A DNA stretch of 64,000 nucleotides from positions 620,001-684,000 of the forward strand of contig NZ_JAFBCN010000001.1 of assembly GCF_016907755.1 (NCBI RefSeq), in the 5' to 3' direction. How positions within the stretch are numbered: position 1 is the first letter of the stretch; each line of letters starts with the position of its first letter. The notes beneath the pieces were generated by a model. It was given only the letters and a program-made list of their open reading frames with translations. It did not search any database and was not told the DNA's origin. Origin of the DNA: Cellulosimicrobium cellulans. Its GTDB lineage: Bacteria > Actinomycetota > Actinomycetes > Actinomycetales > Cellulomonadaceae. This document shows positions 32,476-41,773 of this stretch, piece by piece. The position numbers and the translations under genes were made by a program.

Positions 32476-33816
32476 ATGCGCAAGTCTGTCCACGTCGCGG
32501 TGGCAGGATCCCTGGTCCTCGCCCTCGGCGCCTGCTCCTCGGGAGGCGGCTCGGGCTCGGGCGGCTCCGGCGACAAGATCTCGTACTGGCTCTGGGACTC
32601 GAACCAGGTGCCCGCCTACCAGGCGTGCGCCGCGGCGTTCTCGGAGGAGAACCCGGACGTCTCGGTCAAGATCGAGCAGTTCGCCTGGGACGACTACTGG
32701 ACGAAGCTCACGGCCTCGTTCGTCGGCGGCTCGGGTCCGGACGTCTTCGTCGACCACCTGTCGAAGTACGGCGAGTTCGCCGCGCAGGGGCAGATCGTCG
32801 CGCTCGACGAGCTGGTGGAGAAGGACTCGGTGGACACCACTGTCTACGCCGAGGGCCTCATCGACCCGTGGCGCTACGCCGACGGCTCGCTGTACGGCCT
32901 CCCGAAGGACTGGGACACGACCGCCTTCTTCTACAACGAGGCGCTCGTCGCGGACGCCGGCTACACGGCGGACGACCTGTGGGCGGCCGACTGGAACCCG
33001 GACGACGGCGGCACGTTCGAGCAGATCGTCGCGCACCTGACGGTGGACGCGAACGGAGTGCGTGGTGACGAGGCCGGGTTCGACAAGTCGAACGTCGCGG
33101 TCTACGGCCTGGGCATCAACCCGAACTTCGAGGAGACGGGCCAGATGCAGTGGGCCAACTTCACGGGCTCGCTGGACTGGGACTACCTGGACGAGAACCC
33201 GTGGGGCACGCGCTACAACTTCGACGACCCGGAGTTCCAGAAGGCGGTCGACTGGTTCTACGGCCTCGCGGACAAGGGCTACGCACCTGCGGCGGGCGTG
33301 TTCTCCGAGGAGACGCTCACCCAGGTCGGTTCCGGCAAGGTCGCCATGGGCACCAACGGCTCCTGGGCGACCGGGACCTTCAAGGCGCTCGAGGGCGTCG
33401 AGGTCGGTATCGCGCCCGGGCCGGTCGGTCCGACGGGTGAACGCGCGTCCGTGTTCAACGGGGTCGCCGACTCGATCAGCGCGTCGTCGAAGAAGCAGGA
33501 CGCGGCCTGGGAGTGGGTCCAGTACCTCGGCTCCAGCGCGTGCCAGGACATCGTCGCCGAGCACGCCGTCGTCTTCCCCGCGATCCCCGAGTCCGCGGAC
33601 AAGGCGCTGGCCGCGTTCGAAGCGAAGGGCTGGGACGTCTCGGCGTTCTTCAGCTACCGCGAGGAGGGTCGCACGTTCCTTCCTCCGATCACGGTCCGCG
33701 CAGGTGAGGTGAACGCCATCGCGTCGGTCGCGTTCGAGGACATCGCGCTCGGCAACAAGGACGCGTCATCCCTGACGGAGGCGAACGAGCAGATCAACGC
33801 GGTCCTGGCGGACTGA
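32476..33816 (+). CDS. Sugar-binding lipoprotein of the ABC importer
   Basis: 446 residues. Signal peptide with lipobox LALGAC, lipidated Cys20, then a Ser/Gly linker and a type 1 extracellular solute-binding domain (ISYWLWDSNQVPAYQACAAA; FVGGSGPDVFVDHLSKYGEF; YGLPKDWDTTAFFYNEALV; MGTNGSWATG). It captures the oligosaccharide outside the membrane for the two permeases. Ribosome site GAAAGGGAA lies before ATG 32476. A strong hairpin terminator follows, so the secreted hydrolase gene after it is probably expressed partly on its own. Confidence 0.92.
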   Translation: MRKSVHVAVAGSLVLALGACSSGGGSGSGGSGDKISYWLWDSNQVPAYQACAAAFSEENPDVSVKIEQFAWDDYWTKLTASFVGGSGPDVFVDHLSKYGEFAAQGQIVALDELVEKDSVDTTVYAEGLIDPWRYADGSLYGLPKDWDTTAFFYNEALVADAGYTADDLWAADWNPDDGGTFEQIVAHLTVDANGVRGDEAGFDKSNVAVYGLGINPNFEETGQMQWANFTGSLDWDYLDENPWGTRYNFDDPEFQKAVDWFYGLADKGYAPAAGVFSEETLTQVGSGKVAMGTNGSWATGTFKALEGVEVGIAPGPVGPTGERASVFNGVADSISASSKKQDAAWEWVQYLGSSACQDIVAEHAVVFPAIPESADKALAAFEAKGWDVSAFFSYREEGRTFLPPITVRAGEVNAIASVAFEDIALGNKDASSLTEANEQINAVLAD

Positions 33817-33826
33817 GCACCAGCAC

Positions 33827-33864
33827 GGACGGTTGGGCGCGGCCCGTGCCGCGCCCAACCGTCC
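33827..33864 (+). terminator. Perfect 17-base hairpin terminator
   Basis: GGACGGTTGGGCGCGGC and its exact complement enclose a CCGT loop, 11 bases after the binding-protein stop. No U-tract follows, as is usual in this genome. It may only attenuate read-through into the next gene. Confidence 0.85.
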
Positions 33865-33923
33865 GCTCGGGGCGGTCGCACCGGCCGTCCCCCGGTTTCG
33901 ACAGCACGAAGGAGTGTGGACAG

Positions 33924-36827
33924 ATGCAAGGCAAGAGAACGGACGGCGGGCGCACGGTCCTCCGCCGGCTCACGGCAGGACTGACTGCGTCCCTGGTCGC
34001 CGCTACCGGAGCGGTGACCGTGCTGCCCGGTGCAGCGGCTGCCGAGGACGTCGAGGTCCTCGCGGTCGACCTGTCGGCCTCGACAGGTGCGGTGCAAGGC
34101 GGAGCCTCGGGCATGCTCTACGGTCTGGGCGACGACGGCGTGCCCACCGACGCGATCATCGCCGGGGCGCACCCGACGAACGTCACCCAGAAGGCGCCCC
34201 ACGGAGCCCAGCACCCCAACGGGGACCCGCTCGACGTCGAGCGCTCGCTCTTCGAGAACGGGGGCGAGTACCTGATGGTGAACATCCAGGACTACTACCC
34301 CGACTGGGCCTACAACGGTGGCAAGCGCCCCGAGGACTTCGACACCTACCTCGACATCGTCCGCACGGTCGTGACGAGCATCGTCGAGGAGTCGGACTAC
34401 CCCGAGCGGTACGTCTTCACGCCGTTCAACGAGCCCGACGGCATCAACTGGTACGGCGACTGGAACGTCATGCGGGACACCTTCCTCGCCGACTGGAAGG
34501 CCGCGTACGAGACCATCAAGGAGATCTACCCGGAGGCGAAGATCGCCGGCCCCGGTGACGCGTGGTGGCACGGGACCAGCACCCGCCAGATCCTCACCTA
34601 CGCCAAGGCGAACGACGTCCTGCCGGACATGTGGACCTGGCACGAGCTCGGTGTCGAGAACCTCGCCACGTTCCGGTCGCACCTCGCGGAGTTCCGTCAG
34701 ATCGAGCGGGAAGTCGGGGTCGGCCCGCTCCCGGTGAACATCACCGAGTACGCGATGCGCCGCGACATGGGCGTCCCGGGTCAGCTGGTCCAGTGGATCT
34801 CGATGTTCGAGGACGAGAAGGTCGACGCGCAGACGGCGTACTGGACGTTCGCGGGCAACCTCAACGACAACATGGCCAAGAACAACGCCGCGAACGGCGC
34901 GTGGTGGCTGCTGAAGTGGTACGGCGACCTCACGGGGGAGACCGTGGAGCTGACCCCGCCGACGCTGAACAAGGTCGACACGCTGCAGGGGCTCGCAGCC
35001 CTCGACGAGGAGAAGCGCCAGGCGACGGTCCTGTTCGGTGGCGGCTCGAAGGACGTACGCGTCGACGTGTCGGGCATCAACGCCGAGGTGTTCGGCGACG
35101 AGGTCGACGTCCAGGTGCGTCGTGCCGAGTTCACCGGGCAGGAGGGCGAGGCGCTGGCGCCGCCGGTCGTGGTGGCCGAGCGTGCCGCGGTGGTCGATGG
35201 TGCCGTGCAGGTCGTGGTCCCGAACAGCGACCGTCACTCGGCCTACCAGGTCGTGGTGACGCCGACGCTTGACGATGCGCCGGTGGTGGACACGACGTGG
35301 ACGCACCGCCTGGAGGCGGAGTCGGCGCAGCTGTCCGGGCTGACGGTGGTGGACCGCCCCGCCGGTGACGCGTGGACGTTCGCGGCCTCGGGTGCCAAGG
35401 ACGTGCGCGGGTTCACGTCGGCGGGGGCGACGGCGTCGTGGACGGTCGACGTCCCGACGACGGGCACGTACCGCCTGGGTGTCATCGCGGGAGTGAACGG
35501 GCCGAACGTGGGGCCCGGCTCGCACGCGCTGTTCGTCGACGGAGCCCAGGCGGGCACGATCCGCTACGAGGCCGGGTTCTCGGACTCCTACCGCGGCAAG
35601 GCCGAGGTCCTGGTGGATCTCCAGGCGGGCGCGCGCGAGCTGTCGGTGCGCGCCAGCGCCGACGGGTCCACGGTCCTGCCGGGCGCGAACGTGACCCTCG
35701 ACCGGTTCGACCTCGAGCGCGTCGACGGTCCGGACACCTCGACCTACCCGGCGAACCTCGCCCGCCTGTCCGGTGCGACGGTCTCCTACGACACCGGCAC
35801 GGCCGGGCGCGTGGAGGTCGCTGACGAGGGCTCGGCGACGTTCTACGTGGCCGCTCGCGAGACGGGGTACTACGACGTGACGCTGGACTACTCGGCGGAC
35901 GCGGCGACGACCGTGGGGCTGCGGCTCAACGGCCGGGAGGTGGCCGGCCTCGAGGCGGACGCCGCGGGCGAGCGCATCTCGGCGGCGCGTGTCCACCTCG
36001 CGAAGGGCATCACGGAGCTCACGGTCACCTCGCCCAAGGGCATCGCGCTCGGGTCGCTGACCACCACGCGGGCCGCCGAGTCCGACGCGACGGTCACGAC
36101 GGTCGAGGCCGAGGACGTGCTCCAGCTCTCGGGTGGTGCACGCCTCGAGTCGGTGGCGCAGCCGACCGACGTGTCGGGCCGGCAGGTCTCCTGGCTGGGC
36201 GGCAGCCCGCAGAGCGTCGCCGTGTGGCCGCGCGCCGAGGGTGTGGGCGCGGGTCAGTACGACCTCGTGGTGCGGTACGCGAACGCGGAGAAGAACACCG
36301 GGCACGCGTACAACACCGACGTCATCACGCGCTTCCTCGACGTGAGCGAGGCCGGCGGCGGCACCACGCGCGGCGCCTTCCGGCACAACTACTCGTGGAA
36401 GGGCTTCTGGACCCACACGGTCGCTCTGGACCTCACCACGGACGACGGCGCCCTGACGCTGGGCAACGCCACGGGCTGGGCCCCGAACCTGGACACCCTC
36501 GCCCTGGCGCCGCTGGTGCTGGACGTGACCAACTCCGGTTCCTCCGCGGGCGTCGCGCTGGACGTTCAGGTCCAGCCGCGCTGCCTGGCCGGCAAGGCCT
36601 ACCTCGCGGTGCGCGCGACGAACCAGGAGCAGTCCGCCGTCGACATCTCGGTCGCCACGGCGTTCGGCGCCCGCGAGTTTGCCGCGGTCGGCCCCGAGCG
36701 ATCCGGCTACCAGTCCTTCGCCACGCGTGCGGCCCGGCTCGAGGCGGGCAGCGTCACGGTGACGGGCGCGACGGACGGGCGTGAGGGTCGGTACGACGTC
36801 GCGTACGACGCGCTCGACTGCGGCTGA
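33924..36827 (+). CDS. Large secreted clan-A-like glycoside hydrolase with CBM-like domains and shared C-terminal module
   Basis: 967 residues with a signal peptide (about 1-41, ending LPGAAAAE). The first about 380 residues look like a TIM-barrel enzyme of clan A: YVFTPFNEPDGINW with putative acid/base Glu170 and PVNITEYAMRR with putative nucleophile Glu275, resembling GH39-type enzymes. Then follow beta-rich CBM35/CBM6-like modules (HRLEAESAQLSG; TTVEAEDVLQLSGGARLESV) and the RCLAGK module (879-967). It sits behind the GH36/importer operon, so a polysaccharide or glycan bearing alpha-galactose is the plausible substrate. One idea is a GH39-type enzyme that releases galactosyl-arabinose from arabinogalactan; this is inference. 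GAAGGAG precedes ATG 33924. Confidence 0.75.
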   Translation: MQGKRTDGGRTVLRRLTAGLTASLVAATGAVTVLPGAAAAEDVEVLAVDLSASTGAVQGGASGMLYGLGDDGVPTDAIIAGAHPTNVTQKAPHGAQHPNGDPLDVERSLFENGGEYLMVNIQDYYPDWAYNGGKRPEDFDTYLDIVRTVVTSIVEESDYPERYVFTPFNEPDGINWYGDWNVMRDTFLADWKAAYETIKEIYPEAKIAGPGDAWWHGTSTRQILTYAKANDVLPDMWTWHELGVENLATFRSHLAEFRQIEREVGVGPLPVNITEYAMRRDMGVPGQLVQWISMFEDEKVDAQTAYWTFAGNLNDNMAKNNAANGAWWLLKWYGDLTGETVELTPPTLNKVDTLQGLAALDEEKRQATVLFGGGSKDVRVDVSGINAEVFGDEVDVQVRRAEFTGQEGEALAPPVVVAERAAVVDGAVQVVVPNSDRHSAYQVVVTPTLDDAPVVDTTWTHRLEAESAQLSGLTVVDRPAGDAWTFAASGAKDVRGFTSAGATASWTVDVPTTGTYRLGVIAGVNGPNVGPGSHALFVDGAQAGTIRYEAGFSDSYRGKAEVLVDLQAGARELSVRASADGSTVLPGANVTLDRFDLERVDGPDTSTYPANLARLSGATVSYDTGTAGRVEVADEGSATFYVAARETGYYDVTLDYSADAATTVGLRLNGREVAGLEADAAGERISAARVHLAKGITELTVTSPKGIALGSLTTTRAAESDATVTTVEAEDVLQLSGGARLESVAQPTDVSGRQVSWLGGSPQSVAVWPRAEGVGAGQYDLVVRYANAEKNTGHAYNTDVITRFLDVSEAGGGTTRGAFRHNYSWKGFWTHTVALDLTTDDGALTLGNATGWAPNLDTLALAPLVLDVTNSGSSAGVALDVQVQPRCLAGKAYLAVRATNQEQSAVDISVATAFGAREFAAVGPERSGYQSFATRAARLEAGSVTVTGATDGREGRYDVAYDALDCG

Positions 36828-36848
36828 CCCGCTGACGGTCGTCCGCCA

Positions 36849-36896
36849 CGTCGCTCGGGCCTCGCACGGTATGAACGACGCGAGGCCCGAGCGACG
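36849..36896 (+). terminator. Perfect 17-base hairpin terminator
   Basis: CGTCGCTCGGGCCTCGC (36849-36865) pairs exactly with 36880-36896 across a 14-base loop, 22 bases after the secreted hydrolase stop. Confidence 0.85.
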
Positions 36897-37212
36897 GGCT
36901 CCAGGTCGTACGCACTACACGGACCTGGTGCTCGCGCTCCAGGCGTCCGGCGCCTGCGACGCCGGGAGGACCACAGCGGTCCGGGACGTCGTCGCGGACG
37001 TCTCGTTCGACGACGTCTGGATGCCCCGGTCGCGCGGGTACGTCGCGCTCGCGCGAGCCGGAGTCATCCAGGCCTGGATCCATCCCGGCTTCGTCGACGT
37101 CAGGTCGGGGCCTGGCGGGGCCCGTCGGATCCCCCTCCCGCGCCGCGGACTGGCAAGTCCAGGCGACGTCGACCCCGGCACGATGCACGACGGCGACGTC
37201 AAGGAGACCGCG
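36897..37212. other. Intergenic region before the DeoR regulator
   Basis: 316 bases with a plus-strand open frame in phase with the regulator, but it runs through the terminator and lacks a start with a ribosome site, so I treat it as non-coding. No operator or promoter could be assigned with confidence. Confidence 0.35.
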
Positions 37213-38079
37213 ATGACGACTGATCGGCGACCCACCCCGACGCGGGGGGAGCAGAGCAGCGACCGGCTGCTCGGTACGGTGCGCAGGGAGCGCATCGCCG
37301 CCGCCGTGCGCGTCCGTGGCGTCGTCACGGTCGCCGACCTCGTCCGCGACCTCGGGGTGTCCGAGATGACCGTTCGTCGCGATCTCGCCGCCCTCGCGGA
37401 GCGCGGTCTGCTCCACCGGGTGCACGGTGGCGCGACGTCGGCCCGAGGTCAGGGATCGGTGCACGTCCCGCGGCCGGGACCCCCTCGCGCGGGTGACGAC
37501 GCGCGCGCGGAGGTCGCCGTGCGGTTGATCGAGCCCGGGGGCGTCGTCGCCCTGGGGTCGGGGACCACCATGCCCCTCCTTGCAGAACGGATCGTGGGTG
37601 ATCCACGGCTCCGGCCGCTCACGGTCCTGACGAGCTCGACGGTCGTCGCGCGAGTCGTGGACTCCGCAGGAGACGGCCTGCTGACGGCGATCCTCACCGG
37701 TGGCACGCGCACCGCGTCGGGGACTCTCGTGGGCCCGCTGGCGCGACGCGCGTTCGGCGAGATTCCCAGCACGCTCGCCTTCGTCGACGCCTACCGGATC
37801 ACGTCCGAGACCGGGGTGGCCGGCCCGGGACACGAGGAGGCCGGCGTCAGCCGGGCGATGGTGGAGAACGCCGACCGGGTCGTGGTCCTCGCGAGCAGAT
37901 CGGCCTGGCGGCCCGGCGGGCGGCACCCGATCGCCTCGCTGGACGAGGTCGACGTCCTCGTCACCGACGACGCGGCGCCTGCCCGCGAGCGTGAACGGGC
38001 CGGGTCCGCCGTCGGGCGGCTGTTGCTCGCACCTGCCGGGGCCGCGCTCCCGGCACGTCGGCGTCTCGTACGCGGTTGA
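37213..38079 (+). CDS. DeoR/GlpR-family transcriptional regulator
   Basis: 288 residues. The N-terminal winged helix contains RRERIAAAVRVRGVVTVADL, then DLGVSEMTVRRDLAALAERG and LLHRVHGGA, the standard DeoR signature. The sensor domain follows with VALGSGTTMPLLAERI (phosphosugar-binding loop) and LTGGTRTASGTLVGPLAR. DeoR proteins usually repress sugar catabolic operons and respond to a phosphorylated sugar. The target is not obvious; the alpha-galactoside locus has its own LacI regulator. ATG 37213 has AAGGAG six bases upstream. Confidence 0.88.
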   Translation: MTTDRRPTPTRGEQSSDRLLGTVRRERIAAAVRVRGVVTVADLVRDLGVSEMTVRRDLAALAERGLLHRVHGGATSARGQGSVHVPRPGPPRAGDDARAEVAVRLIEPGGVVALGSGTTMPLLAERIVGDPRLRPLTVLTSSTVVARVVDSAGDGLLTAILTGGTRTASGTLVGPLARRAFGEIPSTLAFVDAYRITSETGVAGPGHEEAGVSRAMVENADRVVVLASRSAWRPGGRHPIASLDEVDVLVTDDAAPARERERAGSAVGRLLLAPAGAALPARRRLVRG

Positions 38080-38187
38080 GGTGGCCCCGTACGCCACGAG
38101 ACTCCGCGCGCCTCCGCACGAGACCTCCACACGGTCTGGCCCGCATCGGCCGCGCGGGGTCCCGACGCTCGCCTAGGCTCGGGAGCC

Positions 38188-38922
38188 ATGCCCTCCGGAC
38201 TTTCCGCCGCCCTCTCGGCCGCCCTGCCCGCCGCGTCGACGGCGGAGCCCGCGCTCGACGGCGTCGCGGGCTGGGCCGTGAACCTCATGGAGACGCTGGG
38301 GCCGGTCGGCGCGGCGATCGCGATCGCGCTCGAGAACCTGTTCCCGCCCCTGCCGAGCGAGATCATCCTGCCGCTCGCGGGCTTCACGGCGAGCCAGGGG
38401 AGCTTCGGCCTCGTCGAGGCGATCCTGTGGACGACGGCCGGGTCGGTCGTCGGGGCGCTCGCGCTCTACCTCGTGGGGGCGCTCGTCGGGCGCGAGCGCA
38501 CGCGCTGGGTCGCGGAGCGCCTGCCGCTCGTCAAGGTCGCGGACGTCGACCGCACCGAGCAGTTCTTCCTCAAGCACGGCGGCGCGACCGTCTTCTTCGG
38601 TCGCTTCATCCCGATCTTCCGCAGCCTCATCTCCATCCCGGCCGGGGTCGAGCGCATGCCGCTGTGGAAGTTCCTCGGCCTGTCCGCGGCGGGCAGCCTC
38701 GTGTGGAACACGATCTTCGTCTACGCCGGCTACGCCCTCGGCGAGCAGTGGCACGTCGTGGAGGAGTACGCGGGTGTGCTCCAGAAGGTCGTGATCGTGG
38801 TCGTCGCGGCCGCGGTCGTGTGGTTCGTCGTGACGCGCGTCTGGCGCTGGGTGAACGACGACGAGCGCCCCGCCCACGCGCGCGGCGGGCGGTCGTCGTC
38901 GCCTGCCCGCGACGACGCCTGA
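38188..38922 (+). CDS. DedA-family membrane protein
   Basis: 244 residues. Signature LENLFPPLPSEIILPLAGF near the start and GRFIPIFRSLISIPAGVERM in the middle identify the DedA/SNARE-associated family, thought to act as half-transporters or lipid scramblases dependent on the proton gradient. Four to five hydrophobic segments are seen, and the C-terminus is hydrophilic and Arg/Ser-rich. In other bacteria DedA proteins affect membrane lipid turnover and cationic peptide tolerance, which fits the MprF-like neighbour 114 bases downstream. Confidence 0.88.
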   Translation: MPSGLSAALSAALPAASTAEPALDGVAGWAVNLMETLGPVGAAIAIALENLFPPLPSEIILPLAGFTASQGSFGLVEAILWTTAGSVVGALALYLVGALVGRERTRWVAERLPLVKVADVDRTEQFFLKHGGATVFFGRFIPIFRSLISIPAGVERMPLWKFLGLSAAGSLVWNTIFVYAGYALGEQWHVVEEYAGVLQKVVIVVVAAAVVWFVVTRVWRWVNDDERPAHARGGRSSSPARDDA

Positions 38923-39036
38923 CCGCGTCCGACGCCGGACGGTCCCCCACCTGGAGCGTCCCGGCGCTGGCGGCGCGGCAGCGTCCCGCGGCCGGTCGCC
39001 CGCGCGGTCGGGGCGAGCCTGGCGGATGATCGGAGC

Positions 39037-40848
39037 GTGCCCGACGAGAACCCCCGCCCGAGCGCGCCGCCGAGCCAGTCCCCGAGCGCGTCGTCCGGCG
39101 TGTCCCGGGCAGCGCCTGACGCCGCGCTCGTCGCGACGGGGCGGCACTCCCCGCTCGCGGCCCAGCGGCACCGCGTCCGCGTGCGCCGGGTCGCCGCGAC
39201 CGTCGTCGTGGTCCTCGCGGTCCTCTCGCTCGTGGGTCTCGTGGCGCGCCGGCTCTGGGTCCACCTGACGGTCTTCCAGGACTTCCTCCCGGGCGTCGAG
39301 GCGAGCAGCCGCGCGTCGAGCATCCTGCTCGCGGCCGTCGTCCTGCTCCTCACGGCGCGCGGCCTGCGCAACGGCCACCGGCTGTCGTGGGTCGTGACGT
39401 GCGCGGTGCTGGGCCTGACGGCCGTCGCGCACCTGGTGCACCACCGGCACGCGCTGCCGGCCGTCGTCGTGCTGCTCGCGGTCGGGTGGCTCCTCACGCA
39501 GTGGCGCGCGTTCCCCGTCCTGCCCACGCGGCGCGCGGTGCGCCGGGCCGTGCTGCTCCTCGTCGCGATCGGGGTCGCGCTGGTCCTCGTCGTGGTCGCG
39601 GTCGCCGTGGTGCTCGCCGCGCGCGACGCGGGCGACGCCGAGCTCGAGAGCGCGGCCCGCGTGATCGCCGTCGTCGCGACGGTGCTCAACCTCGTGCTCG
39701 TGGTGCTCGTGCTCTGGTGGCTGCTCTCGCCGCGGTCGCCCAAGCCCGCGACGACGGCGGAGCACCTCGCCGAGCGGGAGAAGGCGCGCACGGTCGTGGC
39801 CGCGCACGGGGGCGGCACGCTCGACTACTTCGCCCTGCGCGACGACAAGGACTGGTTCTTCGTCGGCCACGGCGTCGTCGCGCACTCGGTCCGCAACGGC
39901 GTGTGCCTCGTCTCGCCCGACCCGATCTGCCCGCCCGCCGAGCGCGAGCTCGTCTGGGCCGAGTTCCTCGACCACGTCGCGCGCAACGGCTGGAAGGTCG
40001 CGGTCGTGGCGGCGGGCGAGCCGTGGCTCCCGGTCTACGAGGCATCAGGCCTGCTGCCTGCGTACCTCGGCGACGAGGCGACCGTGGACTGCCCGTCGTT
40101 CACGCTGGAGGGCAAGGCGCACAAGTCGCTGCGCCAGGCCGTGAACCGCGTCGCGCGCACCGGGTACACGACGACCTTCCACGACCCCACGGCGCTCGAC
40201 CCCGCGCTGCGCGACGAGATCGCCGCGATGAGCGACGAGTCCCGGCGCGGCGAGGACGAGCGCGGGTTCTCCATGACGCTCTCGCGCCTGTTCGACCCCC
40301 ACGACACCGGGCTCATGCTCTCCGTCACCCGGTCCGCCGAGGGGCGCGTGGACGCGTTCTGCCAGTGGGTGCCCGCGAGCGACATCGACGGCTGGTCCCT
40401 CGACGTCATGCGTCGCCGCCTCGACGTGCCGGACCTGCCGAACGGCCTCGTGGACGCGACGATCGTCGCGACGATCGCGGAGCTCGTCGCGCGCGGCCAG
40501 CGCGGTCTCGGTCTCAACTTCGCCGTCCTGCGTGAGCTCATGGACGGCGAGCGCGACTCGCGGCTCGACCAGCTCGTGCGGCCGGTGGTCAAGCGGTTCT
40601 CCGAGGGGACGCAGGTGGAGACGCTCGCGACGTTCAACGACAAGTTCGACCCCGGCTGGACCCGCCGCTATGTGGTGCTCGACTCGGCGGAGCAGGCGGC
40701 CGCGCAGGCGCTCGTCATGGCCGGCGCCGAAGGAGTCACGGAGATCCCGGTGATCGGCCGGTTCCTGCGCGGGGTCGGCGCCGCCCCGGCAGAGGCCGCT
40801 CCCGCCGTGGCGACGTCCGGACCTGCAGCGGGGGGCGAGACCTCGTGA
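39037..40848 (+). CDS. MprF-like phosphatidylglycerol lysyltransferase domain protein (DUF2156)
   Basis: 603 residues. A Pro/Ser-rich cytoplasmic N-terminus (1-45) is followed by about six transmembrane helices to residue 235 and a cytosolic DUF2156/GNAT-like domain (about 250-560) with FVGHGVVAHSVRNGVCLVS, CPSFTLEGKAHKSLRQAVNR and LGLNFAVLRELMDG. This domain transfers lysine or another amino acid from tRNA to phosphatidylglycerol in MprF/LysX proteins. At about 600 residues it lacks the long flippase half of Staphylococcus MprF. The acceptor and amino acid are unproven. The end overlaps the next gene (GTGA). Confidence 0.82.
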   Translation: MPDENPRPSAPPSQSPSASSGVSRAAPDAALVATGRHSPLAAQRHRVRVRRVAATVVVVLAVLSLVGLVARRLWVHLTVFQDFLPGVEASSRASSILLAAVVLLLTARGLRNGHRLSWVVTCAVLGLTAVAHLVHHRHALPAVVVLLAVGWLLTQWRAFPVLPTRRAVRRAVLLLVAIGVALVLVVVAVAVVLAARDAGDAELESAARVIAVVATVLNLVLVVLVLWWLLSPRSPKPATTAEHLAEREKARTVVAAHGGGTLDYFALRDDKDWFFVGHGVVAHSVRNGVCLVSPDPICPPAERELVWAEFLDHVARNGWKVAVVAAGEPWLPVYEASGLLPAYLGDEATVDCPSFTLEGKAHKSLRQAVNRVARTGYTTTFHDPTALDPALRDEIAAMSDESRRGEDERGFSMTLSRLFDPHDTGLMLSVTRSAEGRVDAFCQWVPASDIDGWSLDVMRRRLDVPDLPNGLVDATIVATIAELVARGQRGLGLNFAVLRELMDGERDSRLDQLVRPVVKRFSEGTQVETLATFNDKFDPGWTRRYVVLDSAEQAAAQALVMAGAEGVTEIPVIGRFLRGVGAAPAEAAPAVATSGPAAGGETS

Positions 40849-41678
40849 TCCTGTCTCTCCTCGCCGCCGTCGCCGCGAGCGTCCTGTACGCGGTGAGCAC
40901 GATCATGCAGGCGATCGCGACGCGGCGGGCGCACGGCCTCGCGGCCGTCGCGCAGCCGCTCGTCATCGGCGGGCTCGTGGTCGACGGCGTCGCGTGGCTC
41001 CTCTCGTTGCTCGCCCTCGACCACCTGCCGCTGTTCGTCGTGCAGGCCGTCGTCGCGGCGTCGCTCGTGGTCGTCGTGCTGCTCGCGCGGCTCGTGCTCG
41101 GCGCGACGCTGCGCCGCACGGACCTCGTGGCGATGGGCGTCGTCGTGGCCGGCCTCGTCGTGCTCGCGCTCGCCGCGGGGGAGCAGCCCGCGACGCACCC
41201 GCCGGCGGGCTTCGTGACGTGGGTCAACGTCGCCGGGGCCGCCGTCGCGGTGGGCACGGCCGCCGCCTACCGGCGCGGGCACCCCGTGCTCCTCGCTGTG
41301 CTCGGCGGCCTGGGCTACTCCGTCGCCGCCGTCGCCGCGCGCGGCGCCCACGCGTCGGGCGACCTGCTCGACACCGTCTTCCAGCCGCTCGCCGTCGCGA
41401 TCGTGCTCGGCGGTGTCGCGGGCGCGCTCGCGTACCTGCGCGCGCTCGAACGCGGCGCGGTGGGCACGGTCGCCGCGACCGTGTCCGTCCTCGAGGTGCT
41501 CGTCCCCGGGATCGTCGGTCTCGCCGTGCTCGGCGACGTCGTGCGGTCGGGCTGGGCCGTCCCCGCGGTGGTCGCGACGCTCGCGGCGGTGGGCGGCTGC
41601 GTCGTCCTCGCGACGAGCCCGGCGAACGCCGCGGCGGAGGAACCGGCCCCCACCCCCGCGGCGCCGGGAACGACCTAG
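40845..41678 (+). CDS. DMT-superfamily membrane transporter (EamA/NIPA-like)
   Basis: 277 residues, about nine or ten hydrophobic helices with little between them, ending in a Pro/Ala tail. The start VILSLLAAVAASVLYAVSTI, then MQAIATRRAHG, and the internal similarity of halves fit the drug/metabolite transporter superfamily, closest in feel to NIPA/DUF803-type proteins. The GTG overlaps the MprF-like gene by four bases. It may flip or export something tied to lipid modification, such as the flippase part missing from that protein, but this is a guess from position. Confidence 0.75.
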   Translation: MILSLLAAVAASVLYAVSTIMQAIATRRAHGLAAVAQPLVIGGLVVDGVAWLLSLLALDHLPLFVVQAVVAASLVVVVLLARLVLGATLRRTDLVAMGVVVAGLVVLALAAGEQPATHPPAGFVTWVNVAGAAVAVGTAAAYRRGHPVLLAVLGGLGYSVAAVAARGAHASGDLLDTVFQPLAVAIVLGGVAGALAYLRALERGAVGTVAATVSVLEVLVPGIVGLAVLGDVVRSGWAVPAVVATLAAVGGCVVLATSPANAAAEEPAPTPAAPGTT

Positions 41679-41698
41679 GGTGGTCCGGGTCGACCCGT

Positions 41699-41754
41699 CG
41701 AACCCGGGGTCGCTCCCCACGCGCACGGCTTCGTGAGGAGACGTCCCGGGTTCG
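41699..41754. terminator. Palindromic element related to the one at 13834, likely terminator
   Basis: CGAACCCGGG (41699-41708) and CCCGGGTTCG (41745-41754) form the outer stem. The left side continues as GGTCGCTCCCCAC and the right as GTGAGGAG, paralleling the element at 13834-13895. It lies between the DMT gene and the MalY-like gene. Confidence 0.65.
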
Positions 41755-41773
41755 GCACCGAGGGAGGAGAACG

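Noticed and set aside
36781-37212. Longer version of the DeoR regulator starting at 36781
   Set aside because: The extension runs through the terminator hairpin and overlaps the preceding gene; ATG 37213 has a strong ribosome site right before the winged-helix domain.
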